A stretch of 34,125 nt of DNA from DATCLS01 sp035265325 (GCA_035265325.1 DATFOS010000050.1:1-34125), one strand, 5' to 3'. Shown: positions 6,985 through 15,496, counted from the first letter of the stretch. Numbers and translations are program-made. Notes: generated from the sequence alone by a model not told the origin.

Positions 6985-7929
6985 ATGCCGGCCGACCGCG
7001 GGGGGCTCGACCCGAAGGGGCCGGTCGCCGAGACCATGGCCGAGCTGTGGTGGCTGATGCTCGCGCTCGGCGCGCTGGTGTTCGTCGGCGTCGTGGTGCT
7101 GCTGGTGCTGGGCCTGTTCCGCGGGCGCCGGGACGTCGAGTCGACACCGACGCCGGACACGGGGCGGAGCAGCCGCTGGCTCATCGGCGGTGGCGTCGTC
7201 ATGCCGGTGCTGGTCCTCGTCGTCGTCTTCGGCGCCACCGTCGCGGCGATGCGGGACGTACCGACCGAGGCCCCGGCGGGAGCGCTCGTCGTCGAGGTGA
7301 TCGGGCACCAGTGGTGGTGGGAGGTCCGCTATCCCGAGGAGGGCATCACCACGGCGAACGAGCTCCACGTTCCCGTTGGCCGTGCCGTCTCCATTGAGCT
7401 GACCTCGGCGGACGTGATCCACAGCTTCTGGGTGCCGGCCCTGGGCGGCAAGCTCGATGCCCTGCCCGACGGGACGAACACGCTGGTCCTCGAGGCCGAC
7501 GAGCCGGGCGAGTTCCACAGCGAATGCGCCGAGTTCTGCGGGTTGCAGCACGCCAACATGGCGGTGGTCGTCGTCGCCGAATCGCAGGACCGGTTCGCGT
7601 CATGGGTGGACGCCCAGCGGGGGCCGGCGGCGGAACCGGGCGACGCCACCGCCCAGCGGGGCCGGGAGGTGTTCTTGGGAGACGAGGCGCAGTGCGCTGC
7701 CTGCCACACCGTCAGGGGCACGGCCGCCGATGCCACCGACGGACCGGACCTCACCCACGTCGGCAGCCGACCGACGATCGGCGCCGGCACGCTCTCCAAC
7801 ACCCAGATGAACCTCGCGGACTGGGTCCGCGATCCGCACACCGCGAAGGACGGTGTCGGGATGCCCGCCTCCAGCCTTACCGACGAGCAGCTCGAGGCGG
7901 TGGTCGCGTACCTGGAGACGCTCGAATGA
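6985..7929 (+). CDS. coxB: Cytochrome c oxidase subunit II with C-terminal cytochrome c (caa3 type)
   Basis: This 314-residue subunit accepts electrons for the haem-copper oxidase. Two membrane helices (about residues 18-45 and 65-90) are followed by the aromatic entry patch HQWWWEVRYP and a cupredoxin domain with the complete binuclear CuA site CAEFCGLQHANM (Cys181, Cys185, His189, Met192). A class I cytochrome c domain follows: haem motif CAACH at 237-241 and the axial Met in GVGMPASSL. The fused haem domain makes this a caa3-type oxidase. The start is the ATG at 6985; a GTG at 6982 is adjacent. The mature-like N-terminus GGLDPKGPVAE is preceded by only a few residues, so the usual signal peptide is missing. 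The stop overlaps the next start by four bases (ATGA). Confidence 0.93.
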   Translation: MPADRGGLDPKGPVAETMAELWWLMLALGALVFVGVVVLLVLGLFRGRRDVESTPTPDTGRSSRWLIGGGVVMPVLVLVVVFGATVAAMRDVPTEAPAGALVVEVIGHQWWWEVRYPEEGITTANELHVPVGRAVSIELTSADVIHSFWVPALGGKLDALPDGTNTLVLEADEPGEFHSECAEFCGLQHANMAVVVVAESQDRFASWVDAQRGPAAEPGDATAQRGREVFLGDEAQCAACHTVRGTAADATDGPDLTHVGSRPTIGAGTLSNTQMNLADWVRDPHTAKDGVGMPASSLTDEQLEAVVAYLETLE

Positions 7930-10484
7930 CCGACGCGCTCGGGCCGCCGCGATCCGGCGTGGACACGCCGCTGGTCGAGGAACCGATCACGCATGAGGCG
8001 CTCGACCGCCTCTTCGCTGATCCGCCCGGTCTGCGGGGACAGCTCACCGGCGTCCAGAACGACAAGATCGGTGCCCGTCTCATGCTCACCGGGTTCTTCT
8101 TCCTGCTGCTCGGCGGGAGCTTCGACTCGGTGTTGATGCGTCTGCAGCTCGCCGTGCCGGAGAACGACCTCCTGTCACCGCAGTTGTACAACGAGCTGTT
8201 CACCAACCACGGCACCGTCACGATGTTCCTCGTGATCCTGCCGATCTTCGAGGGCTTCGCCATCCTCCTGTTGCCCTTGCTGCTCGGCACGCGTGAGCTG
8301 CCGTTCCCCCGGCTCGGCGCCTTCAGCTACTGGGCCCTGCTCTTCGGGGGGTTGCTGTACTACAGCAGCACGCTCTTCCAGCTCGTCCCCGACGCCGGGT
8401 GGTTCGCCTACACACCGCTCAGCGGCCCGGACTTCTCCCCCGATCTCGCCCTGGACTTCTGGGTCCTCGGGCTCGGGGTGGCCGAGGTGGGGGCGATCGC
8501 CGCCGCGCTCGAGCTGATCATCGGCATCTGCAAGATGCGCGCGCCGGGGATGACCCTGAGCCGGATGCCGCTGTTCGCGTGGGCGATCCTTGTCTTCAGC
8601 TTCATGATCCTGTTCGCGTTCACGCCCTTGATCATCGGCAGCCTCCTGCTCGAGCTCGATCGCGGCTTCGGCACAGAGTTCTTCAACCCGGAGCTGGGGG
8701 GCAGCTCGCTGCTGTGGCAGCACCTGTTCTGGATCTTCGGTCACCCCGAGGTCTACATACAGTTCGTGCCGGCGACCGGCGTGGTGTCGATGATCGTGCC
8801 GGTGTTCACGCGTCATCGGATGGTCGGTCACACGTGGCTCATCGCGGCCTTCGTCGCCATCGGCTTCCTGTCGTTCGGCCTGTGGGCTCACCACATGTTC
8901 GCCGTGGGGCTCCCCCCGCTGATCCTGAGCTTCTTCGCCGCGGCCAGCATGACGATCGCCATCCCGGCAGGGGTGCAGATCTTCGCGTGGCTGGCCACGA
9001 TCTGGGAGGGCAGAGCGGTGTTCGCGACACCCTTCCTCTTCGTCATCGGCTTCCTGGCGATCTTCGTGCTCGGCGGGATCACCGGCGTGATGGTCGCCGC
9101 ACCTCCCTTCGACCTGCAGGCGCACGACTCCCACTTCGTCGTCGCCCACCTCCACTACGTGCTCATCGGAGGCGTCGCATTCCCGATCTTCGCGGGCGTG
9201 TACTACTGGTTCGGGAAATTCACCGGCAAGATGCTCGACGAACGGCTCGGCCGCTGGAACTTCTGGCTGCTGTTCATCGGCGTCAACGTCGCGTTCTTCC
9301 CAATGCACTTCGCAGGGCTGCTGGGCATGCCGCGGCGGATCTACACCTACGACTCCGACACCGGCTGGGGCATCTACAACCTGATATCCACCACCGGAGT
9401 CGTCCTCTTCATCGTCCCCGGCATCGCCATCTTCATCTGGAACGTGGTCCGCAGCCTCCGGCGCGGAGAGCCGGCACCGGCCAACCCGTGGGGCGGCGAC
9501 ACCCTCGAGTGGGCGGTGCCGTCCCCTCCGGCCCAACACGGCTGGTCGGTCCTGCCGATCGTGCACAGCCGCAACCCACTGTGGGACCAGGACAGCCTCC
9601 ACCGAGGTGACGAGCGCCTCGAACGGTTCGTTCGCGCCCTGGCGGACTGGCCGCTGCGGTGGCGTGCCGCCGTGACCGTCGGCACGGCCGACGCGCGACC
9701 GCAAGAGGTCTTCCGGATCGCCGATCCCTCGATCTGGCCCCTGGTCACTGCGGTGGGGCTGGTGGTCACCTTCATCGGTGAGCTGACGAAGGTCCGCTTC
9801 GGTATCCCCCTCGGCGCGCTGGTCATGGTCGTCGGCGCGATCGCCTGGAACTGGCCGACGGAGGCGCCGATGACCGTCGAGGACGAGGATGCCTTCGAGC
9901 GCGAGCACCACGTCCCGGTCAACGCCGGCGGCAGCGTCGTCGTGGCCGCCTGGGGGATGGGGCTGGCCATCCTCTTCGTCGGCATAGCGTTCGCCAGCCT
10001 CCTGCTCAGCTACTTCTACCTGCGGCTCGAGAACCCGCAGTGGCCAGCTCGCGGGATCGCCGACCCCGACCTCACCCTCCCCCTGGTCGCCGTGGCCCTG
10101 GTCCTGCTCGCCGGCGTGATCGGGCGTGGCGGCCTGCGCCGGCTGATCGCCGACGACCAACCCGGGTTCATCCGTGGCCTGATCGGCGGGCTCGTCGTCG
10201 GGAGCGCCGCCATCGTCGTGCAGATCGTCGATCTCGTACGCCTGGACTTCGGCTGGACCGCCCACGCCTACGGGTCGATCTTCTACACCCTGTCCGGTTT
10301 CGTGCTGCTCGTGGCGGTCGGCGTCACAATCATGTCCGTGATGGTCCTGTACTGGGCGCTACGCGGGCTGTACACCTCCCGCCGGCACGCCGCAGTCGCC
10401 AACGTCGCCCGGTTCTGGACCGCGGCGCAGGTCATCTGGATCGCCGGGTTCGGCACCGTCTACCTCGGGCCGCACCTCACGTGA
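7926..10484 (+). CDS. Fused cytochrome c oxidase subunit I-III
   Basis: An 852-residue fusion. The subunit I part (to about residue 580) carries the haem a ligand in TNHGTV, the CuB/Tyr cross-link site FGHPEVY with the A1-type glutamate, the CuB pair WAHHMFAVG, the haem a3/a ligands VVAHLHYVL, and the propionate-binding LGMPRRIY. A linker with two extra helices leads to a subunit III part (about 660-852: the SYFYLRL helix and HAYGSIFYTLSGF). Subunit I-III fusions are known from Thermus-type caa3 oxidases. What is odd is the proton pathways: Glu124 and Gly131 replace the D-channel Asp and Asn, and Ala348 and Gln351 replace the K-channel Thr and Lys of R. sphaeroides subunit I. The protein should still reduce O2 in the membrane. 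It overlaps coxB by four bases and the next gene by four (GTGA). Confidence 0.93.
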   Translation: MTDALGPPRSGVDTPLVEEPITHEALDRLFADPPGLRGQLTGVQNDKIGARLMLTGFFFLLLGGSFDSVLMRLQLAVPENDLLSPQLYNELFTNHGTVTMFLVILPIFEGFAILLLPLLLGTRELPFPRLGAFSYWALLFGGLLYYSSTLFQLVPDAGWFAYTPLSGPDFSPDLALDFWVLGLGVAEVGAIAAALELIIGICKMRAPGMTLSRMPLFAWAILVFSFMILFAFTPLIIGSLLLELDRGFGTEFFNPELGGSSLLWQHLFWIFGHPEVYIQFVPATGVVSMIVPVFTRHRMVGHTWLIAAFVAIGFLSFGLWAHHMFAVGLPPLILSFFAAASMTIAIPAGVQIFAWLATIWEGRAVFATPFLFVIGFLAIFVLGGITGVMVAAPPFDLQAHDSHFVVAHLHYVLIGGVAFPIFAGVYYWFGKFTGKMLDERLGRWNFWLLFIGVNVAFFPMHFAGLLGMPRRIYTYDSDTGWGIYNLISTTGVVLFIVPGIAIFIWNVVRSLRRGEPAPANPWGGDTLEWAVPSPPAQHGWSVLPIVHSRNPLWDQDSLHRGDERLERFVRALADWPLRWRAAVTVGTADARPQEVFRIADPSIWPLVTAVGLVVTFIGELTKVRFGIPLGALVMVVGAIAWNWPTEAPMTVEDEDAFEREHHVPVNAGGSVVVAAWGMGLAILFVGIAFASLLLSYFYLRLENPQWPARGIADPDLTLPLVAVALVLLAGVIGRGGLRRLIADDQPGFIRGLIGGLVVGSAAIVVQIVDLVRLDFGWTAHAYGSIFYTLSGFVLLVAVGVTIMSVMVLYWALRGLYTSRRHAAVANVARFWTAAQVIWIAGFGTVYLGPHLT

Positions 10485-10963
10485 GCCGGCCCGACCCTCC
10501 TGAGTACAGCGCGCCGCCCACCCGCGGAGCGACCACCGCCGTCGGAGGTACGCCGTTCGCGGTCGACGTCTCCGGAGACCGGCGCGCCCGCATCACGTGG
10601 GTCGTGCTCCTCGCCGGCCCGGTGATCTGGGTCACCCACTTCATGGTCGTGTACCTGACCGCCGAGGCCGGCTGCACCGGTGACGGGCCGGGCCTCGACC
10701 TGTTCGACCCGCCCGTCCCCAGAGCGGTCACGCTCGCGGCCACCGCCCTCGCCGCCGTCGGCTGCGTCGGTTGCGCGGGATGGGCGTGGCGGCGCTGGCA
10801 GGCCAGCCCGATCGTGCCTCACCCGGCAGGTGCCCGCGAGATCGCCGACACACACGACGGTGACGGCCGGGGCCCGCTGGCCTTCGCCGGCTTCCTGCTC
10901 TCCGTGCTGTCGTTCGCGGCGGTGCTGTTCGTCGGCGTGCCGGCCCTCGTCCTGGGGTGCTGA
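10481..10963 (+). CDS. Small membrane protein of the oxidase operon, unknown function
   Basis: A 160-residue protein with a polar N-terminus of about 35 residues and three predicted membrane helices (about 38-60, 85-105 and 133-157). The first helix and following loop, PVIWVTHFMVVYLTAEAGC, ends in a cysteine and contains a conserved-looking W-x2-H pattern that I have seen in uncharacterised proteins beside proteobacterial cox genes. No haem or copper motif is complete. The GTG start overlaps the subunit I-III stop (GTGA), and its own stop overlaps the ctaG start (TGATG), so it is almost certainly co-translated with the oxidase. An accessory subunit or assembly factor is the natural guess, but the sequence does not show which. 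Confidence 0.75.
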   Translation: MSRPDPPEYSAPPTRGATTAVGGTPFAVDVSGDRRARITWVVLLAGPVIWVTHFMVVYLTAEAGCTGDGPGLDLFDPPVPRAVTLAATALAAVGCVGCAGWAWRRWQASPIVPHPAGAREIADTHDGDGRGPLAFAGFLLSVLSFAAVLFVGVPALVLGC

Positions 10964-11808
10964 TGTCGACTCTGGCCCACACCGGTCAACCAGTCGCCCC
11001 CCACGATCTGTGGGGTTCGTGGGACGCCGACCCGGTGCTCGTCGCCGGTCTCGTTCTCACCGTGTGGGCGTATCGCCGGGGGCACGCCGCCAGCCCACGA
11101 CGGACCGTCGACGACTGGCGAGCCCGATGCTTCGCCGGAGCGGTGCTCGTGATCGGCATCGCCCTCGTCTCGCCCCTCGACGCCATGTCCAGCTCGCTGG
11201 CCTCCGCCCACATGGTCCAGCACGTGCTCCTGCTGCTGATCGCCGCGCCGCTGCTCGCGCTCAGCGCGCCCACGGCCACCCTCCTGCGAGGCAGTCCGGC
11301 CCTGGTACGCCGCGAGAACGCCCGCTGGCGTCGACGTCTCGGACTCACCCGGACCAACCTCAGTCCCCTGCGCGATCCGGTGACGGTCTGGGTGCTCCAT
11401 GTCGCGACGCTGTGGTTCTGGCACGCGTCGCGCCCCTACGACGCAGCGCTCGACAGCGAGCTCCTCCACATCGTCGAACATGTCAGCTTCCTGGCCACCG
11501 GCGTCCTGTTCTGGCGGGTCGTCATCGGGACGCGTGCCGCCGGACGAGTATCCAACGGCTTCGGTGTCCTCCTGGTGTTCACCATGGCGCTGCAGAGCAT
11601 CTTCCTCTCGGCTCTGCTGACCTTTGCCCGGACCCCCTGGTACTCGGGCTACGCGGCGACGACCAGGCCGTGGCACCTCGAGCCGCTGGCGGATCAGCAA
11701 CTGGCGGGGGCCATCATGTGGATCCCCGCCGGCCTCGTCTACATCGGCGCGGCGCTGGCCCTGCTCGTCGCATGGGTACGGGCGACCGAACTCGAACCGA
11801 CCATGTGA
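10963..11808 (+). CDS. ctaG: CtaG-type cytochrome c oxidase assembly protein
   Basis: A 281-residue polytopic protein of the caa3_CtaG family, required in Bacillus for a functional caa3 oxidase (unrelated to the Cox11-type CtaG of proteobacteria). Visible features are an N-terminal region with a PHDLW motif, the helix SAHMVQHVLLLLIAAPLLAL with the family His-x3-His pair, a conserved WFWHASRPYDAAL loop, and HIVEHVSFLATGVLFW. About seven membrane helices can be counted. The ATG at 10963 shares one base with the previous stop. As the last gene of the rightward oxidase operon it probably inserts or delivers copper. The 133 bases that follow separate it from a convergent regulator gene and hold no gene or clear terminator. 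Confidence 0.9.
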   Translation: MSTLAHTGQPVAPHDLWGSWDADPVLVAGLVLTVWAYRRGHAASPRRTVDDWRARCFAGAVLVIGIALVSPLDAMSSSLASAHMVQHVLLLLIAAPLLALSAPTATLLRGSPALVRRENARWRRRLGLTRTNLSPLRDPVTVWVLHVATLWFWHASRPYDAALDSELLHIVEHVSFLATGVLFWRVVIGTRAAGRVSNGFGVLLVFTMALQSIFLSALLTFARTPWYSGYAATTRPWHLEPLADQQLAGAIMWIPAGLVYIGAALALLVAWVRATELEPTM

Positions 11809-11941
11809 TCGCCGGGGGCCTAAGTGCCGGTCCAGGGGCGGCGCCCGCGATGGCGAGGTTGGCGTGATGGCCGAGAAGGCGGCCGCGAGCGACGTCAGCC
11901 GGTGAGGGGGCCGGAGAGGTCGTCGGACCGGCCGGGCTCGT

Positions 11942-12412
11942 TCAGGGAGAGGTCGCGGGAGCGTCGTCGTGCTCGGCGTGACGGGTGTCGTACTCCTCGC
12001 GGTGGGTGAGTACCTCGTCCATGTGGGCTTCGGCCCACACCTTGATGCTGCGCATCACGTGGTGGAGCGAGGTTCCGAGGTCGGTCAGCTCGTAGGTGAC
12101 GGTGACGGGGACGGTCGGCGTCACCGTGCGCGTGAGCAGGCCGTCACGCTCCAGGGCGCGCAGCGTCTGGGTGAGCATCTTCTGGCTGACCCCGGACAGC
12201 GTGCGGGCCAGCTCGGAGTAGCGCATCGGCCGCGGCTCGCCGACGCTGTCCCGTCCGGGCGTCGGGCCGCCGCTGCCGAGCGCGGCCAGGACCAGCGTCA
12301 CCCATTTGTCGGAGATCCGGTCGAGGAGCTGGCGGCTGGGGCAGCCCGCCAGGAACGCGTCGTAGTCCGCCTTCGCCCGCGCCCGCTCCTGGCCCGCTGT
12401 CCTCGTCGTCAT
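11942..12412 (-). CDS. HxlR/DUF24-family transcriptional regulator, possible redox sensor
   Basis: A 156-residue winged-helix regulator. The family core CPSRQLLDRISDKWVTLVL begins with the conserved N-terminal cysteine (Cys24), the residue that senses quinones, diamide or electrophiles in YodB, HypR and QorR. The recognition region MRYSELARTLSGVSQKMLTQ and the wing LLTRTVTPTVPVTVTYELTD follow. A 17-residue Gly/Pro-rich insertion (about residues 48-64) lengthens the loop before the recognition helix. The ATG at 12412 is chosen because AAGGAG lies five bases upstream; the frame is open to 12445. It diverges from a quinone oxidoreductase gene, the arrangement of qorR and its target in Corynebacterium, which supports redox control of the neighbour and probably of itself. 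Confidence 0.88.
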   Translation of the reverse strand: MTTRTAGQERARAKADYDAFLAGCPSRQLLDRISDKWVTLVLAALGSGGPTPGRDSVGEPRPMRYSELARTLSGVSQKMLTQTLRALERDGLLTRTVTPTVPVTVTYELTDLGTSLHHVMRSIKVWAEAHMDEVLTHREEYDTRHAEHDDAPATSP

Positions 12413-12446
12413 CGTTACTCCTTCCATCCGTCCCGCAGAGGGCAAC

Positions 12447-12506
12447 GCACTCGAAAGTGCCTACTTCCCGTTGGAGAGTTACTCATCCATTGTGGTGCTT
12501 AGCACC
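12447..12506. promoter_or_regulatory. Candidate operator region between the HxlR regulator and quinone oxidoreductase genes
   Basis: Two perfect inverted repeats lie in the 117-base divergent gap. GCACT-CGAA-AGTGC spans 12447-12460 and GGTGCT-T-AGCACC spans 12494-12506. A third, shorter one, AAGT-GCCT-ACTT (12455-12466), overlaps the first. HxlR proteins are dimers that bind such palindromes. Which repeat is bound, and where the promoters are, cannot be decided from sequence alone. Confidence 0.45.
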
Positions 12507-12529
12507 GACACGTCCACAGGAGGGCGATT

Positions 12530-13438
12530 ATGGCCACCACCTTCCGCGCCGCGGTCGTCCGTACCCCCAGCGGTCCCGAGTCCATCGAGATGGTCGACGT
12601 CCCCGTCGTCGAGCCCGGGCCGGGCCAGGTCCGGGTCGAGATCGCCGGCGCCGCGGTCAATCCCGTCGACCTGGCGCTCGCCGCCGGGCTCTTCCACGAG
12701 CTCGGGCTGGTCGACCAACCCGCCCACACCGGCCTGGGCTGGGACTTCGCCGGCACCGTCACCGCAGCCGGCCCGGGCGTCGACCTCCCTGTCGGCAGCC
12801 GCGTCGCCGGCCTGGTCGCCGGGTTCGACCGCGCCGTCGGCACCTATGCCGAACAGCTGGTCGTCGCGGCGGGCGACACCGCCCTCGTGCCCGACGGTCT
12901 CGACCTGACCACGGCGGCCACGGTCCCGCTCAACGGCCTCGCCGCCGCCCAGGTCGTCGACCTGCTCGGCGACGGTCGAGGCCGGAACCTGCTGGTGACC
13001 GGAGCCGCGGGCGCCCTCGGCGGCTACGCCGTCCCGCTCGCCCAGGACCGTGGCTGGCGGGTCACCGGACTGGCCCGGACCGAGGACGAAGAGTTCGTGC
13101 GCAGCCTCGGCGCCGACTTCACCGCCCGGGCCACCCTCGGCTGGGACGCGGTGGCCGACGCTGCCGTCCTCCACGAGCAAGGCGTCGCGCTGGTCCGCGA
13201 CGGCGGCCTCTTCGTCGGCGTTCGGCCCGGCGCAGGGCCCGCGGAGGAGCGTGGCATCACCGTTCGCGTCCTGGTCTCCGAGCCCGACGGCGCCCGGCTC
13301 GCCCAGCTCCTCGAGGCCACAGCGAGCGGCCACCTACCGGCCCGGGTGCATGCCGTCGTCCCGCTCGACCAGGCCGCCGCCGCCCACCGGGCTGTCGCCA
13401 AGGGCGGCGTGCGCGGCCGGTACGTCCTCCACCCCTGA
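12530..13438 (+). CDS. Zinc-independent MDR-family NADP(H) quinone oxidoreductase
   Basis: A 302-residue medium-chain dehydrogenase/reductase. The GroES-like N-terminal domain shows GAAVNPVDLALAAG, LGWDFAGTV and VGSRVAGL; the nucleotide-binding domain has the glycine motif LLVTGAAGALGGYAVPLA at about 154-171; the C-terminus AHRAVAKGGVRGRYVL is the usual GK(V/I)V-like end. The Zn ligands of alcohol dehydrogenases are absent, placing it with quinone oxidoreductases and enoyl reductases that detoxify quinones or electrophiles in the cytoplasm. AGGAGGG with five bases of spacing precedes the ATG. Its divergence from an HxlR-type regulator suggests induction by quinones or thiol stress. The exact substrate is not predictable. 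Confidence 0.87.
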   Translation: MATTFRAAVVRTPSGPESIEMVDVPVVEPGPGQVRVEIAGAAVNPVDLALAAGLFHELGLVDQPAHTGLGWDFAGTVTAAGPGVDLPVGSRVAGLVAGFDRAVGTYAEQLVVAAGDTALVPDGLDLTTAATVPLNGLAAAQVVDLLGDGRGRNLLVTGAAGALGGYAVPLAQDRGWRVTGLARTEDEEFVRSLGADFTARATLGWDAVADAAVLHEQGVALVRDGGLFVGVRPGAGPAEERGITVRVLVSEPDGARLAQLLEATASGHLPARVHAVVPLDQAAAAHRAVAKGGVRGRYVLHP

Positions 13439-13504
13439 GCCCACCCCCGCCGTCGCGCGGCGCGCCACGTCTCGGCGCCGGCCTCGTGCCCGCCGGAGCG
13501 ACGG

Positions 13505-15496
13505 TCATCGTGCGTCGACGGCCGGTGCCTCGGCCAGGCGGTCGTCGAGGTTGCGGGCGATCCAGTGGCGCTCGCCCCCGGCGGCCAGCAACTCGTACCC
13601 GAGGCCGGGCTGGATGAGCTGCACCTCGTCACCCACCGTGCGGTACGGGATGCGCCGTTCCCAACGCACGTCCTCCAGGGCGGTCGCCGGGCCGGCGGCG
13701 GCGAGCCCGACGGTCAGCATCCCCGCCTCCGTGTCCGCCGGGGTGAACGCCTCCTCGTCCTCGGGTGTGGTGGCGGCCGCGCCGGGCTCGAGATGCCACG
13801 ACACGTCGTAGCGGTCGCCCCAGGACGAGTCGCCGGCGAGAAGCCGCACCTTCCGGGAGCGGCCGTCGCTGATGTACGCCACCATGTGCGTCCGGTCCGT
13901 CTGGTTCGTGACCTGGAGGTGGAGCAACAGGCCCTCGCCGCGCCCCAGGCGCAGCCGGGTCGGCACCAGGCTGGGCTCCAGGAACACGTCGCCCGCCTCG
14001 TGCTGCTGGACCAGCTGGTAGATCGCACGGTCCGGGAAGCGGTCGAACAGCTCGAAGTTCCGCTCCTCCCGGTCCTCGGCGTAGAGGACCGGCTGGTCCA
14101 GGTCAGGCTCGTTCTCGAGGAACGGCACCGGTGACAGGAAGCCGTCGCGGCCGCGCTGGGGCACCACCAGCACGGCCGACGTCAGGCCCAGCGCGTCGAC
14201 CTGGTCCTCGACCTGGCGGTAGCTGTCGCGCACGTCCGCGTTCGCGTCCACCTTGGCCGGCAGGTCCACGGCCGTCAGCGCCACCCCGGCGAGCACGGCG
14301 GCCACGCCGATGCGCCGTGCGGCGCCGGCACGCTGCCACAGCAGGTCGAACCCCCACGCGCCCAGGATCGCCACCGGCACCAGTACGGCCAGGTGGTAGA
14401 AGGGCCCCAGCGTCTGGACGCCGGGCCACCGGAGCGACATCGAGAACGGGCTCCAGAAGAAGACGTAGCCGACGCACACCGTGGCGGCCAGGCCAGCCAG
14501 CGCCCAGGCCCACGGCGTCCGGCGCCACCCCGACCGCGCCGCGGCCACCAGGGCGAACCCGGCGAGGCCGAGGACCGCGATGCCGCCGAAGGACCACCTG
14601 GGGAACCACCGCATGTTCTCGCCCAGGGCCCGCAGGCCGTCTCGGGGCCCGAAGTCGAACGTCCGGTCGGCGAAGACGCCCCGGTCGCCGAACCCGACCG
14701 TGTCGTTCGGGCCGGTGACGGTGAACGGCAGGGCCAGGGGGCTGCCCATGGTCCGTGCGTTGTACGCCAGGTCGAGCGTGAGGACCGGTACCGCCCCCGC
14801 CGCCACCCAGCCAGCGGTGCGGCCGAGCGACGCCGGCTCGTGGCGCAGCCGCCACGCCAGCACGGCGACGAAGGGCAGGGCGAACAGCAGGGCGTCGAAC
14901 GGCCGGGCGAAGAACCCGACGCCGAAGGAGGCGCCGGACGCCGCGAGAAGCACGGCCGAGCGGCGTCGCACTCCCGCCAGCAGCCCGACCGGGAACCCCA
15001 GGCCAGTGACCAGCCCGAACAGGTAGGGCAGGAACGTCCCCCCTTGGAACAACGTGACCGGTGAGAAGGCGAACACGCCGGCCGCCATCAGCGCCGTCCG
15101 ACGCCCCGGAGCCACCTCCCGCGCCAGGAGGTACACCAGGCCGACTGCAGCGGCCGCCACGCCTGCCGCTGCCACCCGCATCGAGCCCAGCGCCCACTGG
15201 CCGGCGGCCAGCACCGCCGGCCACGGCGGCGTGTACTTCATGACCACCTGGCCGTCGCGGACCCCCGAGGCCCAGGGCCTGAAGACGTCGTGCTCGGCGG
15301 CCGGGAGCGTGAGGCGGCCGTCGCCCAGGACCTTCGCCTCGTAGACGTACATCGCGTCGTCGTGGTTGATCGAGTACAGGGGAAAGAGGGACCGCGCCAC
15401 GGCGAGCGACAGCACGAACGTCGCCACCATCAAGGCCGCCAGCACGAGCACGGAACGCGTGAGCCGGGGGCCCCCTGCCGTCCACCCTGTCCCCAC
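13505..15496 (-). CDS. GT-C-type membrane glycosyltransferase (ArnT/PMT-like)
   Basis: A 663-residue polytopic protein. After a first membrane helix (about 16-38), the luminal loop SINHDDAMYVYEAKVLGDGR carries the Asp pair (46-47) typical of GT-C enzymes that use lipid-phosphate sugars. MKYTPPWPAVLAAG matches the conserved Lys-Tyr-x-Pro segment. About ten further helices follow, then a soluble C-terminal region of about 220 residues (VLVVPQRGRDGFLSPVPFLE onward) with beta-rich content and no motif I recognise. The start is uncertain: the GTG at 15496 is used, a GTG at 15451 is possible, and the open frame upstream to 16672 is the shadow of the divergent gene. Acceptor and sugar are unknown. 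It diverges from the large lipoprotein gene and could modify surface glycans or proteins. Confidence 0.78.
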   Translation of the reverse strand: MGTGWTAGGPRLTRSVLVLAALMVATFVLSLAVARSLFPLYSINHDDAMYVYEAKVLGDGRLTLPAAEHDVFRPWASGVRDGQVVMKYTPPWPAVLAAGQWALGSMRVAAAGVAAAAVGLVYLLAREVAPGRRTALMAAGVFAFSPVTLFQGGTFLPYLFGLVTGLGFPVGLLAGVRRRSAVLLAASGASFGVGFFARPFDALLFALPFVAVLAWRLRHEPASLGRTAGWVAAGAVPVLTLDLAYNARTMGSPLALPFTVTGPNDTVGFGDRGVFADRTFDFGPRDGLRALGENMRWFPRWSFGGIAVLGLAGFALVAAARSGWRRTPWAWALAGLAATVCVGYVFFWSPFSMSLRWPGVQTLGPFYHLAVLVPVAILGAWGFDLLWQRAGAARRIGVAAVLAGVALTAVDLPAKVDANADVRDSYRQVEDQVDALGLTSAVLVVPQRGRDGFLSPVPFLENEPDLDQPVLYAEDREERNFELFDRFPDRAIYQLVQQHEAGDVFLEPSLVPTRLRLGRGEGLLLHLQVTNQTDRTHMVAYISDGRSRKVRLLAGDSSWGDRYDVSWHLEPGAAATTPEDEEAFTPADTEAGMLTVGLAAAGPATALEDVRWERRIPYRTVGDEVQLIQPGLGYELLAAGGERHWIARNLDDRLAEAPAVDAR

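Noticed and set aside
8175..10265. 696-residue open frame on the minus strand opposite the oxidase subunit I-III gene
   Set aside because: Its translation is Asp/Glu/Arg/His-rich low complexity with no motif; it mirrors the codon pattern of a GC-rich gene encoding a membrane protein.
11809..11941. Small gene or terminator between ctaG and the HxlR gene
   Set aside because: Only a 12-residue frame and weak GC hairpins are present.
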